DNA of 64,000 bases from Siphonodentalium dalli (GCA_032622095.1 CP136068.1:152359151-152423150), one strand, 5' to 3'. Shown: positions 43,901 to 55,752, counted from the stretch's first letter. Made by a program: numbers and translations. Notes: generated by a model from the sequence alone, not told the origin.

Positions 43901-45159
43901 ATGATGTGCGGGTGACAGACTTGATTGTCCTGACTGTCCTCATGCATCTGTGGACCCAGGCAGTTTAACGACCCGTCTAATTGGTGACAGGCGTAGATAC
44001 GACTGTCAAACTCCCCATCCAATGGTAATTGCCGATTGTTTTATAATGGGTGGTTTGAATTGTTTTATTAACCCTTTCTGACCTGTGCACTGAATCAATA
44101 ACGATAACAAATAGTTTATTCCTGATTGTTGACGGGGAACGGAAACAACCAACTGTAAGGCTAAAATAAAACAAATGCTAGATTATCATCCACTCCCGAC
44201 CCTATTTTTGGTTCTCTCCTCTAATTGTTTTTGTTTGGATTATATTGGATAATATTCATGTAAAGTGTTTTTCTCATGCCTTAAATCTTCCAAGTACAGC
44301 TATGATCTATGCTCTGTTAATGACAGCAGTTACATCATAGCACCATTCAACCATGGTCAAGTGGTTGACATATGCCATCTGCAGATAAACTTACAGTGGT
44401 ACTAGTAATAATTGGCGCTGTACTCCGCATTAATTTTTTACATTGCCGCCTTACATGCAGTCCAGTTTTTCGTGAGCGCAATATTTCAATTAATAACTTT
44501 TTACGGTTTAATCAACATTCCTAGTTGGTACTGACCGACATTCACAATCGCATCATCAATGCAGCATCATTCCATGACAGAAATATACATTCTCTGTGGT
44601 GGTTATAATGCTGACTTTAAAAATCAACATAAAATTCATATAAACATTGTGAATGTGAGGTGGTACCAAGGTTGGCCACCATAGGATTGATCACTGTTAA
44701 TGACATCAACTTGGTCCAGCAATGCAGTAATATCAGTGGTCAAAGTCGTTAAGGGGGTGTCGATTAATTAGAGCATAGCTGTACTTTGCAATGACCATTA
44801 ACCAGTCTACTTTTATCAAATTGGGAAGTTAAATCACCTGATAGTATATACATTATGCAGGATACTGCTTCAATTTCTAGAACTGACTATGGCCATTTAT
44901 GCTAGCAAGAATAAAATATAAAAAAATATAATTTGGCTGCCCGCAGATGTTCTGTGTTAAATTCCATCCAATTGAAATATTTACATTTTTAATTAATTTT
45001 AATGTCCTGTAATTGCCCATTGTTTTATAATGGGTGGTTTGAATTGATTAATTAACCATCTCTGACCCATGCAGAAATCAATAACCATGACATTTATAAT
45101 TTATTCCTGATGGAAATTATATAACGTGTCATGCCACTGGAAATTAGATGTTGACACAA
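43901..45159. other. Unassigned, with a short duplication
   Basis: TTGTTTTATAATGGGTGGTT with following AATCAATAAC sequence occurs at 44036 and 45020. A possible family A tip pair lies at 44725-44781. No gene. Confidence 0.4.
44725..44781. mobile_element. Possible terminal remnant of family A
   Basis: CAGTAATATC at the left and GTCGATTAATTAGAGCATAG at the right, followed by CTGTA. The interior is gone. Weak at the left end. Confidence 0.35.
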
Positions 45160-45163
45160 TTAA

Positions 45164-45410
45164 CCCATTCTTTATTAAATGGATTCTCCCATCAGTTATA
45201 AAGGTAATCATTGGAATGCTCTATATTTCATGTGGAGGGGTGTTCAGGAAAAATGAGCAGACAACAGTCAGATGAAAAAATAATACAAGTGCAGATGCAT
45301 TCCTATTCATTGGAGGGAAATGTTCATATAATAAGTTCAACAAAAGAGTGTTTATATCTGAACATTTCCCAAGGGAACTACTCATCAATGAGTATTTAAT
45401 ATAGAAAAGG
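45164..45410. mobile_element. Family E element
   Basis: TTAA at 45160, then CCCATTCTTTATTAAATGG, CATGTGGAGGGGTGTTCAGG and GGAAATGTTCATATAATAAG. The right end is AATATAGAAAAGG with the TTAA lost. Confidence 0.82.
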
Positions 45411-45487
45411 TTTATACGGTATCTGTATCTGTACGTCCCAGTGACCAGTTTGGCTTTTATGGGATGGTGGAGAGAGCGCATTTATTT

Positions 45488-45823
45488 TTAGCTCCTAGTG
45501 AGTGCCGCTTTGAATATTTCGATATCTGCGGCGTTGACCGTGTCGTTGTCAAGTTTATTCCAGTCCAGGATGGTGCGCGGGAATAAGGAATACTTGAACT
45601 GGTCCGAGTTTGCCTGTATTGGTTGGAATGATTGTTTGTTGTTGGTCTCAGACTGTTCCACAATGTTGGTATAGACACAGTCTTCGTATTTCTTTGCCTT
45701 GATTTTCCTTTTCGATGGGTTTGTTTTTTTCAGGTAGTTATCGGGTGGTATGTACAGTATCTTCACAGAAGTATTATAACTGAACATTACATTCTTGTAG
45801 TCATTGTACTGTAGTTGCATCAC
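45488..45823 (-). pseudogene. LINE ORF2 C-terminal remnant
   Basis: The minus-strand frame of about 111 codons contains FKYSLFPRTILDWNKL followed by DIEIFKAAL and a stop. The YSxFPRTIxxWNxLP...FKxxL block is the typical end of reverse-transcriptase polyproteins of CR1/L2-type LINEs in marine invertebrates. The frame is intact, but the reverse transcriptase core is absent, so it is a 5'-truncated copy. Upstream residues (KILYIPPDNYLKK) also resemble the block preceding this motif. It lies just before the tandem array at 45843. Confidence 0.78.
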
Positions 45824-45878
45824 TGCAATTAGTGCATAGTATCCCTTTAACTGGATTGAATCCTTGTGAGGTGTCTTA

Positions 45879-46171
45879 CAGTAATGCCTTAAGTAATCGA
45901 CTCCTTAACCACAGCAGAATTATGGATAACTTTTCAGGATTTAGTCGGAAATATGGCTTGTTGCCATTCATCGGAAAGTTCTCCCCGAGAGCTTTCCGAT
46001 GAATGGCAACAAGCCATATTTCCGACTAAATCCTGAAAAGTTACCCATAATTCTGCTGTGGTTTGGGAGAGCTTTCCAATGAATGGCAACAAGCCATATT
46101 TCCGACTAAATCCTGAAAAGTTACCCATAATTCTGCTGTGGTTAAGGAGTCGATTACTTAAGGCATTACTG
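45879..46171. mobile_element. Family A foldback with a duplicated right arm
   Basis: TA at 45877 and 46172. The right arm occurs twice in tandem (about 45990-46062 and 46068-46145). The paralogous unit at 49738 reads GTCTTATTTGATAAC without an insertion, showing one TA at the target. Confidence 0.95.
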
Positions 46172-47144
46172 TACTTGATAATATTAGAGTCCCAACTCCC
46201 AGTTTTCCAAGCATCCTTGTTAGAAGCCATTCATTATTTAGTATTTAATTATCCTCTGCCTGCTTCAGTGCATCCTTTCTACTCATCCATGTCTCTATTT
46301 TAACTTTCCTTTTCAATTGTGTTTTCACTCCCATTGGGGTATGCCCTGAAATTGCTAGTTACAGAAATTAATTAGAGTTTCCACCTGTCACTGGATGGGT
46401 CCTTTTCATTTTGATTGATACGTGAAGTTAGCTGCTCTTCTAAACTAATAGGAATTACACAATACGCTGCAAAAAACATTGAATTCTTGTTCAGGTTCCA
46501 AAAATTAGACTGTGGGAAATGACTGAGAACTTGTTCCAACTTTGATTTAAATATAAACCCTTTGGGCAACCTGTAGGAGGTATCAAACAAGAATAATTAA
46601 TATTATTTAAAAATTTGGAAAAATAATTATAGGGCATCTGAGCTTCTAGAATTTGGGCGTGCAAACTATATAAGAGGAATATGATGGGTAGAAACTTGGA
46701 TCTTAAATTAGTTTTTAAGGTGTCAAGTTTTCTCCCATTGTACAACCAATGTGAATTAATTATTCAGAAGCATTTAATTTGAAATTTGACACTTCAAGTA
46801 CATGTATATTACTTGCGTACTTAACTTTGAATGCCCCAAATGAGTTTATATCATATTCCTTTAGCTTGTCTTATTTGATAACATTGGATCACAATTCTCA
46901 ACTTCAGAAGTACATCATTGTCAGAAGCCATTCATTATTTAGTGTTTAATTACCCTCTGCTTTCTTCAGTGCATCTTTTCTACTCGTCCGTGTCTCTAAA
47001 TTCACTTTTTTCTTCTTTTTTTATTTCGTTCCCATCTCTTTGTGCCCCGAAATTGCTAGTTACAGAAATTAATTAGAGTTTCGACTTGTCACTTGAACCT
47101 GCCTTTTCATTTTGATTGATAACTGCAGTTAACTACTCATTTAA

Positions 47145-47526
47145 CCCTTTACCCAACAAACCGGTCAAAAACGCCCAAATAAAGCTTCAACAGCCTAAAT
47201 TATCTTGGGTCTGTCTCAATAAAACCATACAAATATGGATATCATTGGAACCGGCTCATTGACCACATTGTGATGGTTACAGTTATGCCCTGTGCCAATG
47301 CATTCTCTTATATATGCGAGTCGACCATAGGTCGCCTCGCATATATAAAAGAATGCATTGGCCTAAAAAAAATCTTTTTTTACCATTTTTTCTTACATTC
47401 TTTAACAATTTTATAATTTTTAATGTGTTAAGCCAATGCATTCTCTTATATATGCGAGGCGACCTATGGTCGACTCGCATATATAAGAGAATGCATTGGC
47501 ACAGGGCCGTTCTGTTGGGTGAAGGG
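47145..47526 (-). mobile_element. Family C element, inverse
   Basis: TTAA at 47141 and 47527. Other units of the array run CTCTTCTAAACTAATAGG or CATCAAAACTAATAAG with no insertion, so a single TTAA was duplicated. Both hairpins are intact. Confidence 0.95.
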
Positions 47527-47922
47527 TTAAACTAATAGGAATTACACAATACGGTGCAAGAAACATTGAATTCTTGTTCCAAGTCCCAAAATTAAACTGT
47601 GGTAAATGATTGTGAGAACAACTTAACTTTCATTCACATTTTAACCTATTTGACTACCAGATGATGGATAGTTACTCAGGTAGCTTCTGTCTAAGTTACA
47701 AATTTATTATTATGAAAAAATATGGAAAATAATTATAGGGCATCTGAGCTTATAGAATTTGTAAGAGGTACATTGTATCATGATGGGCAGAAACTTGGAA
47801 CATAAATTAGTTGTTTAGGTGTAATGTTTTCTATCATTATACAAGGAATGTGATTGAATTATTCGGAAGCATTTAATTTGAAATTTGACATTTTAAGTAC
47901 ATGTATATTACCTGTACATATA

Positions 47923-48524
47923 TCTACTATATATTTTGAGACATACGTATATATGTATATATATGTGTGTGTATGTCCTTTATAGACTCAAAAACGGCTA
48001 GACTGTTTGAGCCCAAACTTCCTATCTTAGGTAAAAAGCCACGGGAAGTGTCATCGCACCACTTCTGAGAAGGTCTGAGCACTCCTTCACCCTTCAACTG
48101 CCATCGTAATGGGGATTGATGGGTTAATCGCGTGATAATTAATGAGCGTTTGTATATGAGGCGTCGCTATTAAAAAGAGCGTTTATCTACTTTAGTGAAA
48201 ATACGGCATTTGACCGTCTCGCTCGGAAACTGGGGATATTGAGACGAAATTTCGTACTTAAGGGTTCCAAGGGACGGGGGAGATTTTCGTCGGGTCAGTT
48301 TGTGAAATTTTTTATGTATGGTCAACTCGGGACGGGAAATATTTTTGTCGGGTTATTTTGTCCACCCAACATGACCTTGACACGGGTACCCGCACATGAC
48401 CTTGGGTGATATTTCGGGCATCAGCGGTGGCAGCGACGTACGGGGTTGCCTTGAAAAAAATAATAATAATGGATCGACCAAAGCCATGGGACGAATCCTC
48501 CCAGTGGCGGGCTAATCTGCTAGT
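47923..48524 (+). mobile_element. Helitron-like element
   Basis: Begins TCTACTATATATTTTGAG, contains TATAGACTCAAAAACGGCTA (a phrase common near the 5' end of animal Helitron-like sequences), and ends GCTAATCTGCTAGT. No inverted ends and no target duplication; no Rep or helicase frame. It interrupts the second unit of the tandem array. The exact 5' base is uncertain. Confidence 0.6.
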
Positions 48525-48699
48525 ATTATATATTTTGGAACTTTCGTGTGTGTTATTGACTCGAAAACTGCTCGACCGATCCGACTCAAACTTTGATCCC
48601 GGGAGCAATATGGGCGGGTCCAATTTCACATGCGACCGTGTCCTTGACCTCGCTCATATATGCTCAAATAGCCGGACAAAGTTGGGTACATCAGCTAGT
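48525..48699 (+). mobile_element. Second Helitron-like sequence, abutting the first
   Basis: Starts ATTATATATTTTGGAAC, similar to the start at 47923, with GACTCGAAAACTGCTCGACC corresponding to the ACTCAAAAACGG phrase. It ends ACATCAGCTAGT. It follows the first element with no spacer. Confidence 0.55.
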
Positions 48700-48755
48700 A
48701 CTTTATAACTTTCTTTCAATTTGAATGCCCCAATGGGTGTATAATATTCCTTTAA

Positions 48756-49096
48756 CCCTTTACCCAACAAACCGGCCAAAACCGGCCAAATAAAGCTTCA
48801 ACAGCCTAAAATACAAATATGGATATCATTGGAACCGGTTCATTGACCACATTGTGATGGTTATAGTTATGCCCTGTGCCAATGCATTCTCTTATATATG
48901 CGAGTCGACCATATATAAGAGAATGCATTGGCCTAAAAAAAATCTTTTTTTACCATTTTTTCTTACATTCTTTAACAATTTTATAATTTTTAATGTGTTA
49001 AGCCAATGCATTCTCTTATATATGCGAGGCGACCTATGGTCGACTCGCATATATAAGAGAATGCATTGGCACAGGGCCGTTCTGTTGGGTAAAGGG
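48756..49096 (-). mobile_element. Family C element, inverse, one hairpin shortened
   Basis: TTAA at 48752 and 49097. The paralogous unit reads TTTTCCTTTAACTTGACTG (49708-49726) with a single TTAA. The first hairpin has lost its second apex arm (GCGAGTCGACCATATATAAG). Confidence 0.95.
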
Positions 49097-50549
49097 TTAA
49101 CTTGATTGATTTCTTGTGAGTTGTCTTATTTGATAACATTGAATCACAATTCTTGGTTTCAGAAGTACAGCATTGTTGGAAGCTATTCATTATTTATTGT
49201 TTAATTACCCTCTGCCTGCTTCAGTGCATCCTTTCTACTCATCCATGTCTCTATTTTAACTTTCCTTTTCAATTGTGTTTTCACTCCCATTGGGGTATGC
49301 CCTGAAATTGCAAGTTACAGAAATTAATTAGAGTTTTGACTTGTCACTTGAACCTGCCTTTTCATTTTGATTGATACGTGCAGTTAGCTTCTCTTCTAAA
49401 TTAATATGAATTACACAATACGCTGCAAAAAACATTGAATTCTTGTTCAAATTCCCAAAATTAGACTGTTGTAAATGACTGAGAACTTGTTCCAACTTTG
49501 ATTTAAATAAAACCCTTTGATGACCCTTTGGACGTGCAATCCTGTTAGATGGGCAGAATCTCGGAACTTAGTTGTTTAGCTGTAATGTTTTCTATCATTG
49601 TACAACAAATGTGATTTAATTATTCGGAAGCATTTAATTTGAAATTTGACATTTCAAGTACATGTATGTATATTACTTGCATACATAACTTTGAATCCCC
49701 TAATGATTTTCCTTTAACTTGACTGAATCCTTGTGAGTTGTCTTATTTGATAACATTGGATCACAATTCTCGATTTCAGAAGTACATCATTGTTAGACGC
49801 CATCCATTATTTAGTATTTAATTTTCCTCTGCTTGCTTCAGTGCATCCTTTCTACTCGTCCGCTTCTCTAAATTTACTTTCTTTTCCAATCGTATTTTCG
49901 TTCCCATCTCTGTGTGCCCTGAAATTGCTAGTTACACTGTTACAGAAATTAATTAGAATTTTGACCTGTCATGGAATAGGATGCTTCTTTTTCATTTTGA
50001 TTGATGGATGCAGTTAAATACTCATCAAAACTAATAAGAATTACAGAATAGGCTGAAAAAAAACCAAATAATTCTTGTTCAAGTTCCCAAAATTAGACTG
50101 TGGCAAACGATTGTGAGAACTTGTTACAACTTCGATTCACGTTTTAACCCCTTGATGACCAGATTGCTGGTTATTCAGGTAACTTCTGTTTAAATTACTA
50201 ATTTATCATTATCTAAAAGTTTGGAAAGCTATTTTAGGGGCATTTAGTCTTCTAGAATTTGGGTGTGCTAACTTGTAACAGGTATCTCAATCACTATAAA
50301 GGTTCAAAGGGGCTGCAGAAGGTGAATTTCCCGGGTTCCCCAATGTAATTTACTCATAATATGTACAGACATGATTAGTCGAATGAAATGGGGTTGGAGC
50401 CCCTGCTTGTCTCTGCATGGTTTTCACAGGGCCTAGATAACACGGATTAAGTCTTGGAAATTTACAAATAACCAACCAAGGCTTGGAAAATGCTCGAATT
50501 GCCCATTGGGGGGAGGCTTGGAATAACTTTGAATTTCTGTGATGCTTAA

Positions 50550-50791
50550 ACCCTTTCTATACTGAATGGATTATCCCATTCAGCTATGAAAGAATACAAT
50601 GGAATGGTCTATTATTCTTTTGGAGGGATGTTCATGTAATAAAAGCATAATAAAACAAAGAGATAATAGAAATGCAGAAGGATTCATATTCATTGGTGGG
50701 AAATGTTCAGATAATAAGTTCAACGAACCATATATTTTCTGAACATTTGATAAGGAAACTACTTGCCAATGAGAATTTAGTAAAAAATAGT
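50550..50791. mobile_element. Family E element
   Basis: TTAA at 50546, left end ACCCTTTCTATACTGAATGG, with the interior CTTTTGGAGGGATGTTCA and GAAATGTTCAGATAATAAG. The right end is eroded (TTTAGTAAAAAATAG). Confidence 0.82.
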
Positions 50792-51183
50792 TGAACAACT
50801 GATAAAGTTGCCCAAATACACAAATTAGGCTGTCCTCACTTTGAATGGATCTTACCCACCCTTTGCAGGTATCACAGAATGTCACTCATCAGGAATTAAC
50901 CAGGCTTCACCATAGCTGCACCTCTTTAATATGATAGTAAGAAGTTATTTGTTTTAAAACTTCAGAAAATTTGTTGTAAATGTAAATATTTACAACCACT
51001 ACTGTTATTAATGCATCATTTGTAACACTGCAAGGAAACCATGATAAACAATAAAACACGATTTTGCGGAAGGTGCTATTGTTACTTTAATTGTTTTAAT
51101 ATTGTATGTTGATAAATTAAAAATAAAATAAAAATTTATTTGTTTTCAAACTATTTATTTTCATGGAATCTGTTTGGTTTCAG
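50792..51183. other. Unassigned AT-rich stretch
   Basis: No repeat family or gene is recognised. The 3' part (TTTCATGGAATCTGTTTGG) supplies the acceptor for the candidate at 51184. Confidence 0.3.
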
Positions 51184-51386
51184 ACCACAATAACACTGTA
51201 TACCGCCGCTATACATATTACAACAGCCTTGGATTCTTCCCTGATATGTCCTCTATATACACACACACAGCCTTGCTGATATGTCCACTATATATAATAA
51301 AGAAGAGCAGCATAGGACGCCCCGCTGTGCACAGCTCGGGATTTCTATTATTGAACAGCAGAGCACTCACTAACCATGAGAAATGA
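51184..51386 (+). CDS. Candidate terminal exon, 67 codons
   Basis: The acceptor AATCTGTTTGGTTTCAG is followed by an open frame (phase 1 entry) to TGA. It reads NNTVYRRYTYYNSLGFF then DMSSIYTHTALLICPLYII and ends RALTNHEK. Inside, GATATGTCCTCTATATA and GATATGTCCACTATATA show a short internal duplication, which tempers the coding case. No polyadenylation signal is evident nearby. Not recognised. Confidence 0.25.
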
Positions 51387-51633
51387 ATGTAATCCTTCAT
51401 TCAGCAAACACTACCGTTCTATGTAAACTCAATAGACGCGGATGAAAGACGGGTCAAACATATTTATTGAACTGTTCCAATGAAAGCGTTTGCGCATGCA
51501 AGGGTATGTTTGCATGAATTCGCTGGTGTGCAGGTCATCATTAGAGACCGACGGAGCAATCCCATTCTGTGCAATCGTAACGCTGATGATCGGTTGAGAG
51601 GAAATTATGCTGAGTCGTGGGGTTTAGCACTCC

Positions 51634-52500
51634 AGACGCTGGTATAATGGAATGATAACGACTGGCTCATCAATAATTTGTGTAGCTGGGAAATGTAGAA
51701 AGGACAATGTCCAGGAAACGGGGCACTAACTTGCCGCTAAGAGATTCCTTATGGGAAGTGCCCAGGAAACGATGAGCTGACAGTTTTGGCATAAAAAACT
51801 ATTTTGCTGCGAAGAGTCTTACATTAATCTTATTCTGTATGATCGCCACGTGTCATCAAATTTGCGCACAATTCTCATACATTAGCCGTATATTCTGGCC
51901 CAATCCCCACACGTCGTGGAATGTAGAGACATTTCTCAAACATTAGCCATATTTTGGTATAATTGGCTTAAATTGTGGATTTGGGTTATATCACTTGTCT
52001 CTCCCTTACTGTTAGCATCTTCATCTCACCATGGACGTAAATATATACATCGCTGATCTCACCATGATATTTATTAATCGGCCTATAATAAATGTATTAG
52101 TAGATATCAAGGAAGTTTGAGTTGGGCAACATGAAACAAGATTGTATATTGCAATTTGTCTTTATGAGCATGTTGTTTTTGCGAAATTTTGCTAATAAAC
52201 CTTGTGTTGTTTGTTGAACAGACGCTGGTATAATGGAATACATGTAATAGCGACTGGCTCATCAATAATTCATGTAGCTGGGAGATATAGGAGGACAATG
52301 TCCAGGAAACGGAGTGCTAACTTGCCGCTAAAAGATTCCTTATAAGAAGTGCCCAGGAAATGAGGGGTTGACAGTTTTGGCATAAGAAACTATTTTGCCA
52401 CGAAGAGTCATACTATAGTATTATTCTGGTATGATCGCTACATGACATCGAATTTGCGCCACATTCTCATACATTAGGTGTATTTCTGGCCAAATCCCCA
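51634..52500 (+). repeat. Diverged duplication, period 586 bp
   Basis: AGACGCTGGTATAATGGAAT starts at 51634 and 52220. Both copies continue through GACTGGCTCATCAATAATT, GACAATGTCCAGGAAACGG, CTAACTTGCCGCTAA, AGATTCCTTAT and TGACAGTTTTGGCATAA. No consistent reading frame. Confidence 0.88.
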
Positions 52501-52656
52501 AATGTACATTTGTTGTATTCTGGCACAATATCCGCATATCTTGACTTTCGCTGATATTACAACAGCAACGTATTTTGGATATCGAATAACATTTATATTC
52601 AGGGTTGCCAAAAGCACTGTGAAGGACAAGGGAGTGGTAATTGAAGCCTTGAAATA

Positions 52657-52869
52657 CAGTAATGCTCTAAATAATGGACTACTTAACCAAAGCAGAATTA
52701 TGGGTAACTTTTCAGGATTTAGTTGGAAATATGGCTTGTTGCCATTCATCGTAAAGCTCTCACTGAGAGCTTTCCGGTGAATGGCAACAAGCCATATTTC
52801 CAACTAAATCCTGAAAAGTTACCCATAATTCTGCTGTGGTTAAGGAATCAATTATTTAGAGCATTACTG
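52657..52869. mobile_element. Family A foldback, complete
   Basis: TA-flanked, ends CAGTAATGCTC and GAGCATTACTG, centre AAGCTCTCACTGAGAGCTTT. Close to the consensus, like 8390. Confidence 0.93.
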
Positions 52870-52870
52870 T

Positions 52871-53251
52871 AGTGTCTGTCCTTTGCAGAATGTCCCCATA
52901 GGGTTAGCATCACCAAATTCACCCTCTGGGGGACCTCATTCTGATTAGGCTTCAACTGCTTTGGGAGACCTAGAATGAGATTGAAGTTCCCCAGTTGATG
53001 TTCACCCATTAGTCACCTTGATTATGCATTTTATCTTAAATTATCTGCAAATTAGGGAATATAGTAGTTGAACAGAAGTATATAAAAACAATTTTATTTT
53101 GAGACTATAAATACTTCCCAGAAGATGAGGCCTTAGCAAAATGAGGTCCCCAGAGGGTGAATTAGGTGATCCTAGCCTGCTGTGTAGGATGGCATCACTA
53201 AATTCACCCTCTGGATACCTGCAAGTGACAGACACACTATTTCAAGGCTTG
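52871..53251. mobile_element. Family B long form abutting family A
   Basis: The left end is truncated exactly at the A boundary (TAGTGTCTGTCCTTTGCAG). The interior is in inverse orientation (GATTATGCATTTTATCTTAA). The right end is CTATTTCAAGGCTTG. Confidence 0.82.
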
Positions 53252-53315
53252 GATGGGGGTCGTAACCTTCAGGGCACTTTTCCCAATGTGAATTATACAT
53301 TTGTACAGGTATCAG

Positions 53316-54219
53316 TCGAGGTAGATCATGCCATGAATCTCTACTCTCGCTAACGCCCGTAGAGATCATATTCCACCAGTACAAAACCTTGGAACTTTTT
53401 TAAGTTTTGACAGGGAACCTTATAAAATCGAAACAACAATGCGGGGAATATATTTCTTAGTTATTATCTGTTCCTTAATAGTGTACTTCACTGTATGTGA
53501 AAGTCCCAACTCGAAACTGTATGCTTTTCTGTGACTTTTAACCCTTTACCCAACAAACCGGCCAAAACCGGCCAAATAAAGCTGCAACAGCCTAAATTAT
53601 CTTGGGTCTGTCTCAATAAAACCATACAAATATGGATATCATTGGAACCGGCTCCTTGACCACATTGTGATAGTTACAGTTATGCCCTGTGCCAATGCAT
53701 TCTCTTATATATGCGAGTCGACCATAGGTCGCCTCGCATATATAAGAGAATGCATTGGCCTAAAAAAAATCTTTTTTTACCATTTTTTCTTACATTCTTT
53801 AACAATTTTATAATTTTTAATGTGTTAAGCCAATGCATTCTCTTATATATGCGAGGCGACCTATGTTCGACTCGCATATATAAGAGAATGCATTGGCACA
53901 GGGCCCTTTTGTTGGGTAAAGGGTTAAAAGCCGATATCGCAATAAACATTCAATTAATTACCCCAAAAAAAATCCATAATTGTAAGAAACGCAAAGAAAA
54001 ATCGGTCATAACGTCACTTAAATCGTGAAATTTCTAGTTGGGATCTTCGCCCACAGTGAAGTACATTATTAAGAAACAGATAATAACAAAGAAATATATT
54101 GCCCGCGTTGTTTTGATTTTATAAGGTTCCCTGTCAAAACTTCAAAAAGTTCCAAGGTGGAATATGATCTCTACGGGCGTTAGCCAGAGTAGAGATTCAT
54201 GGCATGATTTACAGTCGAG
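53316..54219. mobile_element. Family M large foldback with C in its loop
   Basis: The left arm (53316-53512) and right arm (about 54030-54219) are inverse copies: CATGCCATGAATCTCTACTC, AACGCCCGTAGAGATCATAT, CAACAATGCGGG or CAACGCGGG, TATTATCTGTT and GTACTTCACTGT all recur in inverse. The loop holds a complete C element and about 100 bp of single-copy sequence that reappears at 63580-63700. No clear target duplication was found. Confidence 0.8.
53542..53923 (-). mobile_element. Family C element, inverse
   Basis: TTAA at 53538 and 53924; two intact hairpins. It is nearly identical in layout to 47145, including the AAAAAAAATCTTTTTTTACC spacer. Confidence 0.93.
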
Positions 54220-54464
54220 GCTGAAGCCCCTTCTTGCGTCGCTGCTCCTGTTTGTATTTACAAATCAAAGTCGGCCAGCATCAAACCAGGTGCTTCTCTA
54301 CCAATGAATAATGTATACTTTTAGAATTCAAATGTCAGAAACTGAGAATCCATATACTTTTCATGATATTCTTTGAACCCAGAAGGCCATGCCTCCCCCT
54401 TTCATCAACAGGACTATATATACTCCTGTCTGCTCTAGTTCTTGTGATGGTAAAACTTATTATA

Positions 54465-55195
54465 CCCCCCCCCCCCGCAACGAAGTTAGGGGGGGTATAC
54501 TGGAGTCAGCTTGTCTGTCGTCCGTCCGTCTGTGGACACAAATTTGTCCGGAGTTTTTCTCAGTCGTTTTTTGATCAATTTCCGTGAAACTTGGCACAGA
54601 CATCAACCACCATGGGAACCTGTGCACCTGTGATTATGACGTCTGTAGAAATTTTTCGCAACATGTATAATTTTGTCCGAGCTTTTATTCCTACATTTTT
54701 CGGTCAATTTTTTTAAAACGTGGCACAGATATTTAGTACCATGGGAACTTGTGCACCTGCGATTATGACGTCTGTCCGACATTTTTTGGTGGAGTTATCC
54801 CCCTTTTTCGACTTAGAAACTTTTTTGCAACATGCATAATTTTGTCCGAGCTTTTATTCCTACATTTTTCTGTCAATGTTTTTTAATCTTGGCACTGATA
54901 TTTAGTACCATGGGAACCTGTGCACCTGCGATTATGACGTCTGTCCGACATTTTTTGTGTGTTGAGTTATTCCCCTTTTTCGATTTAAATTTTTTTTTGC
55001 AACATACATAATTTTGTCCAAGCTTTTATTCCTACATTTTTCGGTCAATAGGTTTAAGATTAGGGTTATGGTTGTACACCTGCAATGGGAACTGTTATTT
55101 TATTATTTTAACTAAATGTTTACTGACATGTGAAACATCTTAGTATTTTAAAAACAGAGGGGTATCCGTAGTCCCATTGGGACAGTCACACCTCT
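54465..55195 (+). repeat. Poly-C / GCAACGAAGTTAGGG / TATACTGGAGTCAG repeat with internal tandem units
   Basis: A C run, GCAACGAAGTTAG, a G run, TATACTGGAGTCAGCTTGTC and GTCCGTCCGTC begin the block. Inside, TTTTGTCCGAGCTTTTATTC (or a close variant) starts near 54671, 54840 and 55012, a period of about 170 bp, each with CATGGGAACCTGTGCACCTG-type sequence. I recall similar motifs from mollusc and other marine invertebrate DNA but cannot name a family. Confidence 0.65.
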
Positions 55196-55683
55196 AGTTG
55201 AATGAGGAATCACAAACTGTAACATGCTCAATCACATGCCCAATAATCAAACCATGTAATGACAGTCATAGTGAGGTGACCTTATTGTTCACTCAAATTT
55301 TGATTTTCCAGAAAACAATTATGCACTTGATAAAATCCGATTTTTTTCCCTCTATAGTTGCGCAACCACTTTTCTGAATTATTGTCTCCATGAATGGATC
55401 TCATATATCATTAATATGCGAATTGAAATAGAGCATGGTGTGAAATATAACAGATGATTTATATACCTATCAACCTAAAAACAAATTTCCGATGATGTTG
55501 CACATATCAGCACTCTAGAGTATATGTTTGATCGCTCCGGGAGGAATTAATCTTTGCTGACTTATACGACCTGTCGAGGTAGTAAATGATCCTTAGAGAA
55601 CTTTCCGATTGATCCTGTCAGGATTTTAAATTCATCATTGCAGCGTTGACGGGAAGCAACTAAATTGTTTTATGTTTTCACAG

Positions 55684-55752
55684 TTAGTGTGTATGGTGGT
55701 GATCATTTATATCTCAAGCGCTCTGAAACCACCACGAGGTCGAAGATGGAAG
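55684..55752 (+). CDS. Candidate internal exon, 69 nt
   Basis: A strong acceptor (TTTTATGTTTTCACAG) and donor (GAAGGTAATG) bound an open 69-nt segment, phase 1 at both ends. It reads SVYGGDHLYLKRSETTTR then SKME. The V-x-V-x-G-x4-YL pattern recalls the middle FGF strands (VSIKGV...YLAM), though FGF middle exons are usually longer and end in a different phase. Its start phase fits the possible donor at 25254 and the exon at 35354; its end phase does not fit 57617. Confidence 0.28.

Larger units (their letters stand above)
45843..50290 (+). repeat. Four-unit tandem array with transposon insertions
   Basis: Units begin near 45843, 46860, 48751 and 49710. Shared landmarks are TTGAATCCTTGTGAG, GTCTTATTTGATAACATTGG, ATTCATTATTTAGT, GTGCATCCTTTCTACTC, TTACAGAAATTAATTAGAGT and GAAGCATTTAATTTGAAATT. 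After subtracting insertions the units are roughly 600-730 bp. Each of the first three units carries different insertions, while another unit keeps the corresponding empty or equivalent site. Confidence 0.9.

Noticed and set aside
45934-46303. Overlapping open frames with YFRLNPEKLPIILLW
   Set aside because: Translation of the family A arm on either strand; found at each A copy.
47283-47535. Open frames on both strands reading MRVDHRSPRIYKRMHW
   Set aside because: They are translations of the family C hairpin (GCGAGTCGACCATAGGTCGC and flanks) and recur at every C copy on both strands; no gene.
48406-48708. 100-codon frame on the + strand and 105-codon frame on the - strand
   Set aside because: Lie across the junction of two Helitron-like non-coding sequences and overlap each other; no helicase or Rep motif.
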